Shown piece after piece: positions 41,443-49,719 of a stretch of 64,000 nt of DNA. The stretch is from UBA1413 sp964552955 (lineage in GTDB: Bacteria; Bacteroidota; Bacteroidia; Bacteroidales; Prolixibacteraceae). The first letter of the stretch is position 1. The number at the start of each line of letters is the position of its first letter. The notes under the pieces are model-generated. The model was not told where the DNA came from. It worked only from the letters and a program-made list of their open reading frames with translations, and ran no database searches. The stretch spans positions 22,819 through 86,818 of the forward strand of contig CAZKIU010000014.1 in the NCBI GenBank assembly GCA_964552955.1. The letters run 5' to 3'. The position numbers and the translations under genes are program-made.

Positions 41443-42147
41443 ATGGAACAGGGAAAAATCATCATTGCCATAGACGGGTATTCCTCCTGCGGGAAAAGCA
41501 CCCTGGCCAAAGCGCTGGCCCGTGAGCTGGATTATATCTATATCGACAGCGGGGCCATGTACCGGGCCGTGACCCTCTTCGCCCTGCGCAACCAGTGGAT
41601 ACAAGACGGCCATCTTAACAAGGAAGCTATCCTGCTGGGACTGGATCATTTTTCGGTGACCTTCTCCTTTGACGCTGTCACTGAAAGGAATACCACCTAC
41701 CTCAACGGGGAGAACATCGAAGAGGAGATCAGACAACTCCAGGTATCGGAGTGGGTCAGCCCTGTGAGCGCCATTGCTGAAGTGCGCCACGCCATGGTCA
41801 GGCTCCAGCAGGAAATGGGCCGCAAAAAGGGAATAGTCATGGATGGACGCGACATCGGCACCGTGGTCTTTCCCCATGCGGAACTGAAGATCTTCATGAC
41901 CGCCGACCCGGAAATCAGAGCCCTGCGCCGCTTCCAGGAGCTTCAGGCCAAGGGGAGCTCCGTCACCATGGCCGAAATCAGGGAGAACATCGCCAGCCGC
42001 GACCATATGGACCAGAACAGGGCAGAGAGCCCCCTGACCCGGGCCAGCGACGCTATTCTCCTCGACAACAGCACCCTTACCCCCCTCGAACAACTCGACT
42101 GGGCCCTGGAGAAAGCCCGGCGAATCATCGGCAGTCATGAAAATTGA
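41443..42147 (+). CDS. cmk: Cytidylate kinase
   Basis: Cmk phosphorylates CMP and dCMP with ATP. The 234-aa product has the P-loop GYSSCGKST (residues 11-19), the conserved IDSGAMYRAVTLFALR, VMDGRDIGTVVFPHAELKIFMTAD and RDHMDQNRAESPLTRASDAILLDNS, matching the whole family. The stop overlaps the next gene, ispH, by 11 bp, so they are translationally coupled. It follows porQ at 57 bp on the same strand. Confidence 0.96.
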   Translation: MEQGKIIIAIDGYSSCGKSTLAKALARELDYIYIDSGAMYRAVTLFALRNQWIQDGHLNKEAILLGLDHFSVTFSFDAVTERNTTYLNGENIEEEIRQLQVSEWVSPVSAIAEVRHAMVRLQQEMGRKKGIVMDGRDIGTVVFPHAELKIFMTADPEIRALRRFQELQAKGSSVTMAEIRENIASRDHMDQNRAESPLTRASDAILLDNSTLTPLEQLDWALEKARRIIGSHEN

Positions 42148-42997
42148 GATAGACAGGAGATCCGGATTTTGCTTCGGCGTGGTCAATGCCATCGGCAAGG
42201 CCGAAGAGGAGCTGACGCGGGAGGGAACCCTCTATTGCCTGGGCGATATCGTCCATAACGATGGAGAGATACAGCGGCTCCGGGAGAGGGGGATGGTGAC
42301 CATCACGCGGGAAGAGTACTTCACGATGAGCCACTGCAGGGTGCTTATCCGTGCCCATGGGGAACCCCCCGAAACCTACCTGTACGCCGCAGAACACCAT
42401 ATCGAACTGATCGATGCCACCTGTCCTGTGGTGCTTCAGCTCCAGAAACGGGTGAAAAAAGCCTACACTGACCTGCAGAAAACCGGAGGCCAGCTGCTCT
42501 TTTTCGGTAAACCGGGTCATGCCGAGACCATCGGAATCAACGGCCAGACCGGCAACCAGGCCATCCTCATCCAATCAAAAGAAGACCTCAGTAAAATAGA
42601 TTTTTCAAGGCCCATCGAGCTCTATTCCCAGACGACGATGCCTATCGCGGAGTTCAATGAGCTGACGGCCCTCATCAGGGAGCGGGCAGGCCAGAACCAG
42701 AAGATCACCATCAAGGACACCATCTGCCGTCAAGTCGCCAACAGAGGGCCTCATTTGGCTGAGTTTGCCCTCCGTTTTGATGTGGTGATCTTCGTGGCCG
42801 GCCGGAAAAGCAGCAACGGTGCTGCCCTCTTCAGGACATGCCGGGAGGCCAATCCCCGCACCTGGCTGATTGAGCAACCGGCGGAACTGGAGGCCTCCTG
42901 GTTTGAAGGAGCCACCTCGGCAGGCATCTGCGGGGCCACCTCCACCCCCCGCTGGCTCATGGAACAAGTGGCCAATGCCATCAGAGCAATGGTCTGA
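42137..42997 (+). CDS. ispH: 4-hydroxy-3-methylbut-2-enyl diphosphate reductase
   Basis: IspH makes IPP and DMAPP in the last step of the MEP pathway, using a [4Fe-4S] cluster. The 286-aa product has the three cluster cysteines C12 (RRSGFCFGV), C96 (DATCPVV) and C197 (DTICRQV). It also has RAHGEPPE, FFGKPGHAETIG, ELYSQTTMPIAEF and SSNGAALF. It begins 11 bp before the end of cmk. Together with ispF near position 3000 it shows that this organism uses the MEP route, which would feed the prenyl synthase of the 13549-19815 cluster. Confidence 0.96.
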   Translation: MKIEIDRRSGFCFGVVNAIGKAEEELTREGTLYCLGDIVHNDGEIQRLRERGMVTITREEYFTMSHCRVLIRAHGEPPETYLYAAEHHIELIDATCPVVLQLQKRVKKAYTDLQKTGGQLLFFGKPGHAETIGINGQTGNQAILIQSKEDLSKIDFSRPIELYSQTTMPIAEFNELTALIRERAGQNQKITIKDTICRQVANRGPHLAEFALRFDVVIFVAGRKSSNGAALFRTCREANPRTWLIEQPAELEASWFEGATSAGICGATSTPRWLMEQVANAIRAMV

Positions 42998-43057
42998 TCC
43001 CTTCCGATTTCTTTCTCCTTTGATAAATGTTACCTTTACGGAACCAGGAAATGACCC

Positions 43058-45529
43058 ATGGCCTCCCTCTTTGCTGATATTCTACTGCCCCTCCCGCTCA
43101 GGGAAACCTTTACTTACCGGGTTCCCCCGGAGTTTCACGCGCTGTTGCGCCCCGGCATGAGGGTCATCGTTCCCTTCGGCCGCAGAAAAAGCTATGCCGG
43201 CATCGTCGCGGCCTTCCATCATCAGCCCCCGGAAGAGGGAGAGATCAAAGAGATCACCGCCCTGCTCGACGACTCCCCCATTGTTCATGAAAAAAACCTG
43301 GAGCTGTGGACCTGGATGGCCGGGTATTATATCTGCTCACCCGGCGATGTCATGAAGGCTGCCCTTCCTGCGGGGTTGCGCCTGGAGAGCGAGACCATCG
43401 TCACCCTGGCCCCTGACTGTGATCCCGGATCCCTCCCGGAACCAGAGGCTGCTCTGGCCCGCCTGGCTGCCCATAAAAAGATAAGGGTCGGCGACATGGA
43501 AACCCTCCTTCCTGAACTCTTCTCCTTCGGAACGGTCAAAAAAATGATCGAGAAGCAGATCCTGATTCCCGAAGAAGAAATCAGGGAAAAGTACAAGCCA
43601 CGGATGGAAACAGTGGTTCTCGCCCACCCCTCCCTGACGGAACCAGCCCTCTGGGAGGATGCCATGCAACAACTGGGCAAGGCTTCCCGCCAAAAGGCCC
43701 TGATGGCTCATTTCGCCCGCATGACCGCCCTCTTCTCCCCCGGCAGCCTGAAGGAAATCCCCAAAAAACAACTCCTGGACGCCTCAGGATTCAGCGATAC
43801 CCTGCTCCAGCAACTGGTACGGCGCGACATCCTGACGTTCCGCCAAAGAGAGATCTCCCGGCTGATGCCGGACACAGGCGAACAGAAGGTCATGAACCCG
43901 TTGAACCCCAGCCAGCAGAAAGCCCTGGATGAGATCAAAACCCATTTTCTCCGCAAACAGGTGGTGCTGCTCCATGGCATTACCGCCAGCGGGAAAACCG
44001 AGATTTACATCCATTTGATCAGAGAAGCCGTGACTGCCGGGAAACAGGTGCTTTACCTGGTCCCTGAAATCTCGCTCACGCCTCAGATCGTTAACCGGTT
44101 GATGAGGGTCTTCGGCGGTAAAACCGCCCTGTACCATTCCCGCATGAGTGGTGCAGAAAGGGTGGAAGTATGGAAAAGAGTACTGGCGTTCAGCAGCTCC
44201 GGAGATCTCACCTGCCAGATCGTATTGGGCGCCCGCAGCGCACTGCTGCTCCCCTTTTCCCGGCTGGGACTGGTGATCGTCGACGAGGAACATGAACACT
44301 CCTTCAAGCAGAGCGACCCGGCTCCCCGCTACCATGCCCGTGATATGGCCGTCGTCGCCGGCATACAGCACCAGGCGCCCGTACTCCTGGGGTCAGCCAC
44401 CCCTTCCTTTGAATCGTACCGCAATGCCCTCACCGGAAAATACGGACTGGTGACCCTCAGGGAGCGTCATGGCGATGCTGGACTCCCTGAAATCATCGTG
44501 GCTGACCTGCTGCGGGCCCGCAAAAGAAAGGAGATGAAATCCCTGCTGACCCCCGAATTATACCACCTGGTCGCCTCAGCCCTCAACAAGGGCGAACAGG
44601 TGATTCTTTTTCAGAACCGCCGGGGGTACTCCCCCTGGGTCGAATGCCACGACTGCGGCTGGATCCCCCGCTGCCAACACTGCGATGTCAGCCTGACCTA
44701 CCACAGGAAAGCAGGAACCCTGATCTGCCACTATTGCGGCTACCAGGAACCAATGCCCCCGAAATGCAGCCATTGCGCCTCCACCGATATCAGAAGCCGC
44801 GGCTTCGGCACCGAGAAAGTGGAGGAGGAGATCGCCCTGCTCTTCCCCGGGGCACAGATCAGCCGGATGGACCAGGACACCACCCGTTCCAAAAACGCCT
44901 TCGACACCATCATTAGCCAGATGGAAAACGGAAAAACCGACATCCTCATCGGCACCCAGATGGTCACCAAAGGGCTGGACCTGGCCAACGTCAGTGTGGT
45001 CGGTATCCTGAATGCCGACACCCTGCTGAGTTACCCCGATTTCAGGGCCCATGAGCGGGCCTTCCAGCTCCTGGTGCAGGTCAGCGGCCGCCCCGGCCGT
45101 AGTTCCCGCCCCGGAACCGTCGTCCTCCAAACGACCCAACCCCATCACCCCGTCATCGAATTCGCCCGCCATCTCGACTATAACGGCCTCTTCAATACCC
45201 TTATGGCCGAAAGAAAACTCTTCCGCTATCCACCGTGGTTCAGACTCATCCGGATCACCCTGAAACATAAAAACCCCGACAGACTCCATGAGGCAGCCCA
45301 TATCCTGGCAGATCGCCTCCGCCGGGAAGAGAAACTGACCGTCATGGGCCCCGAAAGCCCCCTGGTGGGTCGCATCAGCCAATGGCATCTCCTCGGCATA
45401 TGGCTCAAACTCCCCCGCGACTACCCCCCCGCTACCCTCCGTACCTTCATCACCACAGCCGTGACCGCCACCCTCCGCGAACCGGGGTGCAGCAGCGTAA
45501 ACATACAGGTCGATGTGGATGCCTTCTGA
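43058..45529 (+). CDS. priA: Primosomal replication restart helicase PriA
   Basis: The 823-aa protein has the N-terminal 3'-DNA-binding domain (ADILLPLPLRETFTYRVP, VPFGRRKSYAGIV). The superfamily II helicase core has Walker A GITASGKTEIY (307-317), DEEHEHSFKQ and LGSATPSFES. The zinc-binding insertion carries paired cysteines (ECHDCGWIPRCQHC, CHYCGYQEPMPPKCSHC), and GTQMVTKGLDLANVSVV and QVSGRPGR follow. PriA reloads the replicative helicase at collapsed forks. A TACCTTTA box at 43031-43038, with TTTC 19 bp upstream, may be a weak promoter. Downstream a weak terminator precedes the sugar-kinase gene. Confidence 0.96.
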   Translation: MASLFADILLPLPLRETFTYRVPPEFHALLRPGMRVIVPFGRRKSYAGIVAAFHHQPPEEGEIKEITALLDDSPIVHEKNLELWTWMAGYYICSPGDVMKAALPAGLRLESETIVTLAPDCDPGSLPEPEAALARLAAHKKIRVGDMETLLPELFSFGTVKKMIEKQILIPEEEIREKYKPRMETVVLAHPSLTEPALWEDAMQQLGKASRQKALMAHFARMTALFSPGSLKEIPKKQLLDASGFSDTLLQQLVRRDILTFRQREISRLMPDTGEQKVMNPLNPSQQKALDEIKTHFLRKQVVLLHGITASGKTEIYIHLIREAVTAGKQVLYLVPEISLTPQIVNRLMRVFGGKTALYHSRMSGAERVEVWKRVLAFSSSGDLTCQIVLGARSALLLPFSRLGLVIVDEEHEHSFKQSDPAPRYHARDMAVVAGIQHQAPVLLGSATPSFESYRNALTGKYGLVTLRERHGDAGLPEIIVADLLRARKRKEMKSLLTPELYHLVASALNKGEQVILFQNRRGYSPWVECHDCGWIPRCQHCDVSLTYHRKAGTLICHYCGYQEPMPPKCSHCASTDIRSRGFGTEKVEEEIALLFPGAQISRMDQDTTRSKNAFDTIISQMENGKTDILIGTQMVTKGLDLANVSVVGILNADTLLSYPDFRAHERAFQLLVQVSGRPGRSSRPGTVVLQTTQPHHPVIEFARHLDYNGLFNTLMAERKLFRYPPWFRLIRITLKHKNPDRLHEAAHILADRLRREEKLTVMGPESPLVGRISQWHLLGIWLKLPRDYPPATLRTFITTAVTATLREPGCSSVNIQVDVDAF

Positions 45530-45563
45530 AAAAGGAACGGATTTGCTTTCACCTCCTTTTTTT
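45529..45563 (+). terminator. Weak intrinsic terminator after priA
   Basis: AAAAAGGA (45529-45536) is complementary to TCCTTTTT (45554-45561), followed by more T. The stem is A/T-rich with a 17-bp loop. The T-run also contains the TTTG of the next promoter. Confidence 0.4.
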
Positions 45564-45593
45564 GGATTTCATACACTTAATTTCCTAAATTTG
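45561..45593 (+). promoter_or_regulatory. Bacteroidota promoter for the heptose-7-phosphate kinase-like gene
   Basis: TTTG (45561-45564) and TAAATTTG (45586-45593) match the -33 TTTG and -7 TAnnTTTG consensus exactly, with a 21-bp spacer. It ends 29 bp before the start codon and is the best promoter match in the window. Confidence 0.65.
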
Positions 45594-45622
45594 TCACTTT
45601 ATACGACAAAACATCTTTAAGA

Positions 45623-46618
45623 GTGAACTTGCAGGAAATAGAAGCGCTTTTTAATCAGTTCAAGAAGATCACCGCCCTGGTCATCGGGGATGCCATGGTC
45701 GACAGCTACTTGTGGGGTAAGGTGGAGCGGGTCTCCCCGGAAGCCCCTATTCCCATTGTTTCGGTGACCAATAAGGAAAGCAGGCTGGGCGGTGCGGCCA
45801 ACGTCTCCCTGAATCTCCAGGCCATGGGAGCCACTCCCCTCCTTTTCTCGGTCACCGGTGATGACGAAAAAGGACGTCGCTTCCGCAAGCTCATGGAGAA
45901 AAACAACCTTTCGGCGGAAGGCATCTTCGTGGATCCTCAACGGATTACTACCGTCAAAAGCCGGATCATCTGCAATGGCCAACATATCGCCCGCATCGAT
46001 GAAGAGTCGACCGACTACATCGATACTGCCCTGGAAATGATGATCTTTAACGCCATTCACCGAACCATCGAAAGCCGCAAGATAGACGTGATCATCTTCG
46101 TCGATTACGATAAGGGCATGATCACCCCTACCCTCTTTGAAAAGGTACATGCCCTGGCCCGCGAGAAAAAAATCTTCATCGCCGTCGACCCCAAGAAGAG
46201 AAATTTCCCCCTCTACCACGAAGTGGACCTCTTCAAACCCAACTTCAAGGAGTTCGTCGAGGGAACTGGCCATCCCATACGCAAGGGAGATCTGGAGATC
46301 CTGAAGAAAACCGCCGAAGAATACAAAAAGGAAAAGGCCTTCAAACTGATCTTCATTACCCTCTCAGAACTGGGTGTTTTCATGAGCAACGGGGTGAGTC
46401 AGACTTACTTCCCTGCGGAGATCAGGTATATTGCCGATGTGTCGGGGGCCGGAGATACCGTCCTTTCAGTGGCCAGCCTATGCCTGGCCTCCCATACCTC
46501 GCCCCATCTGATGGCCCACCTTTCCAACATGGCGGGCGGACTGGTATGCGAGCAGGTGGGCGTGGTGCCCATTAACCGCGACCGGTTTAAAAAGGAGATG
46601 GAAAAATCAAAATTCTGA
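45623..46618 (+). CDS. D-glycero-beta-D-manno-heptose-7-phosphate kinase-like (PfkB family)
   Basis: The 331-aa protein is read from a GTG start. It is a PfkB/ribokinase-type sugar kinase: ITALVIGDAMVDSYLWGKVERVSPEAPIP and SRLGGAANVSLNLQAMG form the substrate lid. DVIIFVDYDKGMITPTLF, PKKRNFPLYHEVDLFKPN and the catalytic motif DVSGAGDTVLSVASL follow. The E-RVSPEAPIP signature is typical of the kinase half of HldE/RfaE, which phosphorylates heptose-7-phosphate for LPS core or S-layer sugar synthesis. The adenylyltransferase half is absent, so it would be the monofunctional form (HldA-like). The next gene, parA, is separated by 205 bp. Confidence 0.88.
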   Translation: MNLQEIEALFNQFKKITALVIGDAMVDSYLWGKVERVSPEAPIPIVSVTNKESRLGGAANVSLNLQAMGATPLLFSVTGDDEKGRRFRKLMEKNNLSAEGIFVDPQRITTVKSRIICNGQHIARIDEESTDYIDTALEMMIFNAIHRTIESRKIDVIIFVDYDKGMITPTLFEKVHALAREKKIFIAVDPKKRNFPLYHEVDLFKPNFKEFVEGTGHPIRKGDLEILKKTAEEYKKEKAFKLIFITLSELGVFMSNGVSQTYFPAEIRYIADVSGAGDTVLSVASLCLASHTSPHLMAHLSNMAGGLVCEQVGVVPINRDRFKKEMEKSKF

Positions 46619-46794
46619 GATCCCTGTTTTTTTCTGCCGCTTCTCCTCCGGAATCCATTTCAGCAGTGTGGCCTCAGAAGAACCCCGGGAATACGACGGA
46701 TACAGCCTGTCAGCCGACTGGAGTCCGGAACCCAAAAGAACAGCCGGGCTCCCCGGGAGATTTGACCATCAGCGTCGGATTCTGGAGAAAATAT

Positions 46795-46802
46795 TAACTT
46801 TG
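46795..46802 (+). promoter_or_regulatory. Possible -7 box upstream of parA
   Basis: TAACTTTG fits TAnnTTTG and lies 21 bp before the parA ATG. The nearest upstream TTTG (46761-46764) is 30 bp away, longer than usual. Confidence 0.4.
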
Positions 46803-46823
46803 ACGCCTTAATTCAATTCATAT

Positions 46824-47624
46824 ATGGGTAAAGTTATTGCATTGGCCAACCAAAAGGGAGGCGTCGGGAAAACCACCACTACCATCAACCTGGCCGCTAG
46901 TCTGGCCGTCCTGGAAAAAAGGGTGTTGATCATCGATGCTGACCCGCAGGCCAACGCCACATCAGGCCTGGGTTTCGACCTGAAAACCATCAAAACCAGC
47001 ATCTATGAGGCGATCATCGATGAAACCGATATCCGCAGGATTATCCATACCTCGGGGATCGCCAACCTCGACCTGATCCCTTCACATATTGACCTGGTAG
47101 GGGCTGAAATCGAAATGCTCAACCTCCCCAACCGGGAGAAAGTGCTCAAGCATACCATTGAGAACATCAGGGAAGAGTACGATTTTATCCTGATCGATTG
47201 TTCGCCCTCGCTCGGACTGATCACCGTCAATGCCCTGACGGCCGCCGATTCGGTCATCATTCCGGTGCAATGCGAGTACTTTGCCCTTGAAGGCCTGGGC
47301 AAACTGCTTAACACCATCAAGATTATCCAGAACCGCCTCAACCCGCAACTCGAAATCGAAGGCTTCCTGCTGACCATGTACGACTCGCGCCTTAACCTCT
47401 CCAACCAGGTGTATGAAGAGGTCAAGCGTCATTTCCAGGACATGGTTTTTGAGACGGTCATCCAGCGAAATGTTAAGCTGAGTGAGGCCCCCAGCTATGG
47501 CAAACCGGTGGTGCTCTATGATGCCAGCTCACGGGGAGCCATCAGCCATATGAACCTGGCCAGGGAGATCCTCCAGCGGAATGACATGACCAGCCTGCGA
47601 CAAAGCGAGAAAATCATCCATTAA
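46824..47624 (+). CDS. parA: Chromosome partitioning ATPase ParA (Soj)
   Basis: The 266-aa protein has the deviant Walker A KGGVGKTTTTINLAASL, Walker A' IIDADPQANATSGLG and Walker B-like DFILIDCSPSLGLITVNAL, then VQCEYFALEGLGKLLNTI. It moves the chromosome origin region together with ParB. It has no N-terminal HTH, as in chromosomal Soj types. The parB gene follows after 12 bp. I saw no parS site (TGTTTCACGTGAAACA) in the window. Confidence 0.96.
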   Translation: MGKVIALANQKGGVGKTTTTINLAASLAVLEKRVLIIDADPQANATSGLGFDLKTIKTSIYEAIIDETDIRRIIHTSGIANLDLIPSHIDLVGAEIEMLNLPNREKVLKHTIENIREEYDFILIDCSPSLGLITVNALTAADSVIIPVQCEYFALEGLGKLLNTIKIIQNRLNPQLEIEGFLLTMYDSRLNLSNQVYEEVKRHFQDMVFETVIQRNVKLSEAPSYGKPVVLYDASSRGAISHMNLAREILQRNDMTSLRQSEKIIH

Positions 47625-47636
47625 CAGAACCTGACC

Positions 47637-48518
47637 ATGGTGAAAAGAAATGTATTAGGAAGAGGCCTGGGGGCCCTTATCGATGATGCCGACATCATCA
47701 AAGAACAGATTTCCGGAGTGGCGGAAATCGAACTCTCGAAAATTGATGCCAATCCCTACCAGCCCCGCACCACCTTTGATCAGGAGAAACTGGAGGAGTT
47801 GTCGGCCTCCATCAAGGAGATCGGGCTGATCCAGCCCATAACACTCCGGAAGAATGGCGACGACCGGTACCAGATTATCACCGGGGAGCGGCGTTTCAGG
47901 GCGGCTCAACTGGCCGGGCTCTTCAAAATTCCCGCTTTTATCCGGGAAGCCGATAACGATGCCATGCTTGAAATGGCCCTGGTGGAGAATATCCAGCGCG
48001 AAGACCTCGACCCTATCGAGATCTCCCTGAGCTACCAGCGCCTGATCGATGAGTGCAACCTCACCCAGGAAACCCTCAGCACCCGCGTGGGTAAAAAACG
48101 GTCTACCGTGGCCAACTATCTGCGGCTGCTCAGGCTCCCCGCCCCGATACAGAAAGCCCTCAAGGAAAAACAGATCTCCATGGGCCATGCCAAAGCCCTG
48201 ATCAATATCGAAGAAGGCGATACCCAGGTGGCCCTCTACAACCAGATCGTCCGCCACGACTACTCGGTCCGGAAGATCGAGGAGATCGTCAGGGATATGA
48301 ATGAAAATGAAATTGAAAAAGAGAGCAAGGATCAGAAAAAGAAAAAAACAGCGCTCCCCGACCGCCTTCAACCGGTCAGAGAAATGCTGGAAAAAAATAT
48401 CCCTCTTCCTGTGAAATTTATGGCCGATAACGGGGGCAGGGGAAAGATTGTCATCTCCTTCAGGAACGAATCGGAACTCCAAAAAATTGTTAAAATTCTT
48501 GAAAACCAGAATAAGTGA
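47637..48518 (+). CDS. parB: Chromosome partitioning protein ParB (Spo0J)
   Basis: The 293-aa protein has the N-terminal RGLGALIDD box that contacts ParA and the CTP-binding ParB/Srx fold with ANPYQPRTTFDQEKLEELSASI and GERRFRAAQLAGL (box II). The HTH domain is LTQETLSTRVGKKRSTVANYLRLLRLP, followed by a lysine-rich linker (EKESKDQKKKKTALPDRL) and a C-terminal dimerisation domain. It binds parS and loads as a clamp. The gene lies 12 bp after parA. DUF5683 and a lytic transglycosylase follow, a common Bacteroidota order. Confidence 0.95.
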   Translation: MVKRNVLGRGLGALIDDADIIKEQISGVAEIELSKIDANPYQPRTTFDQEKLEELSASIKEIGLIQPITLRKNGDDRYQIITGERRFRAAQLAGLFKIPAFIREADNDAMLEMALVENIQREDLDPIEISLSYQRLIDECNLTQETLSTRVGKKRSTVANYLRLLRLPAPIQKALKEKQISMGHAKALINIEEGDTQVALYNQIVRHDYSVRKIEEIVRDMNENEIEKESKDQKKKKTALPDRLQPVREMLEKNIPLPVKFMADNGGRGKIVISFRNESELQKIVKILENQNK

Positions 48519-48576
48519 CCTCCGGGTCCGTTCCTTTTAGCGGCATTCTGCTAATTTTACCAGAAAACCAGCGATT

Positions 48577-49686
48577 GTGAAGATTACTGCCAGGGAGGTT
48601 AAAATAGTGTTTATCGGTTGTTTCTTACTGCTACTCGGAGTCCTCGGATTGCAGGGAATGCCTCCCGGCAAAACAGACCTATTCTCTTTCACAGACCCCA
48701 CGCTCACTGCTTCAGAGTCTTCTCTCACTGCCACGCTGTCTTCTATTACTACTCCGCTGTCGTCCATCACTACTGCGCAGTCAGCTATTATTGCCACGCA
48801 GTCGTCTCTCACCTCTATGGAGTCATCTCTCGCTGCCACGGAGTCGTCTCTCACCACCAGTGCATCCCCTGAGAACGGGGAGATTACTTCTGTCTCCTCC
48901 CTTTCCGGAGAAAAAGAGGAGGTCGTAAGGAGGAGCCCCCTACAGGCCACAGGTGGTGTACTTCCTGACACCCTGCAAAAGGTCTCCCGCCCCGCCAGGA
49001 AAACCCCTGCCCCCTTGCCGGGGAGTTCGCCGGTCCGTTCCGGGAACACCTCTGCCGACACCATCACCACGGCGCCTATACCGTCTGAAGCCACCCTGGG
49101 GGATACGCTGGCGACCTCCCCTTTGCAGCATAGCGATACCCTGCAGGCCCGCGCTGATACCCTTTCCGTAGGGAAAAAGATCCTGCCCGAAGCAGAAGTC
49201 CACTCACCCCGGAAAGCATCGCTTTACTCGGCCCTGCTCCCCGGACTGGGCCAGGCCTATAACCGGAAATACTGGAAAATACCCATCATCTACGGGGGTT
49301 TTGCTGCCTTTGGGTACTTCATCGGCTGGAACCATAAGAATTACAAAACGGCCCGCCAGGCGTACAGCGATCTCACTGATACCATCCCGGGAACAGACTC
49401 TTACATGAGGCTGAAACAGATCATCTATTACGATCTGAACAAGCCTGCTGATGTGGCCAGCCTCAAGCAGGGCCTCACCTCCAGCCAGGATTATTACCGC
49501 AGGAACCGCGACCTGCTGATCATCGTGACGGCTGCCTTTTACGGACTGAATATCATCGACGCCAGCGTAGACGCCCACTTCTTCAACTTCGACATCAGCG
49601 ACGACCTTACCTTCAACTGGGAACCCGTCATCAAACCCGTGAAGAACCAAAACATTTTTTGCTTAAATTGCACCTTTCGATTTTAG
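48577..49686 (+). CDS. DUF5683 domain protein with a seven-residue repeat linker
   Basis: The 369-aa protein has a GTG start and begins with a hydrophobic export or anchor segment (VFIGCFLLLLGVLGL). Residues about 46-94 are seven 7-residue repeats rich in S and T (SSLTATL, SSITTPL, SSITTAQ and similar). A proline/serine-rich spacer follows. The C-terminal DUF5683 domain (about 208-365) has KASLYSALLPGLGQAYNRKYWKIPIIYGGFAAFGYFIGWNHKNY in two membrane segments and DLLIIVTAAFYGLNIIDASVDAHFFNFDIS. The family is Bacteroidota-specific, with no known function. Its constant place after parAB and before the transglycosylase hints at a link between cell envelope and chromosome. It lies 58 bp after parB. 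Confidence 0.85.
   Translation: MKITAREVKIVFIGCFLLLLGVLGLQGMPPGKTDLFSFTDPTLTASESSLTATLSSITTPLSSITTAQSAIIATQSSLTSMESSLAATESSLTTSASPENGEITSVSSLSGEKEEVVRRSPLQATGGVLPDTLQKVSRPARKTPAPLPGSSPVRSGNTSADTITTAPIPSEATLGDTLATSPLQHSDTLQARADTLSVGKKILPEAEVHSPRKASLYSALLPGLGQAYNRKYWKIPIIYGGFAAFGYFIGWNHKNYKTARQAYSDLTDTIPGTDSYMRLKQIIYYDLNKPADVASLKQGLTSSQDYYRRNRDLLIIVTAAFYGLNIIDASVDAHFFNFDISDDLTFNWEPVIKPVKNQNIFCLNCTFRF
48712..48858 (+). repeat. 21-bp in-frame minisatellite (7 units)
   Basis: Seven degenerate 21-bp units lie inside the DUF5683 gene, each encoding a heptapeptide such as SSLTATL or SSITTPL. The codons differ between units, so it is an older expansion kept in frame. Confidence 0.75.
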
Positions 49687-49719
49687 AATATCCAATGAAA
49701 TACAAAACAGATCAGTGTA

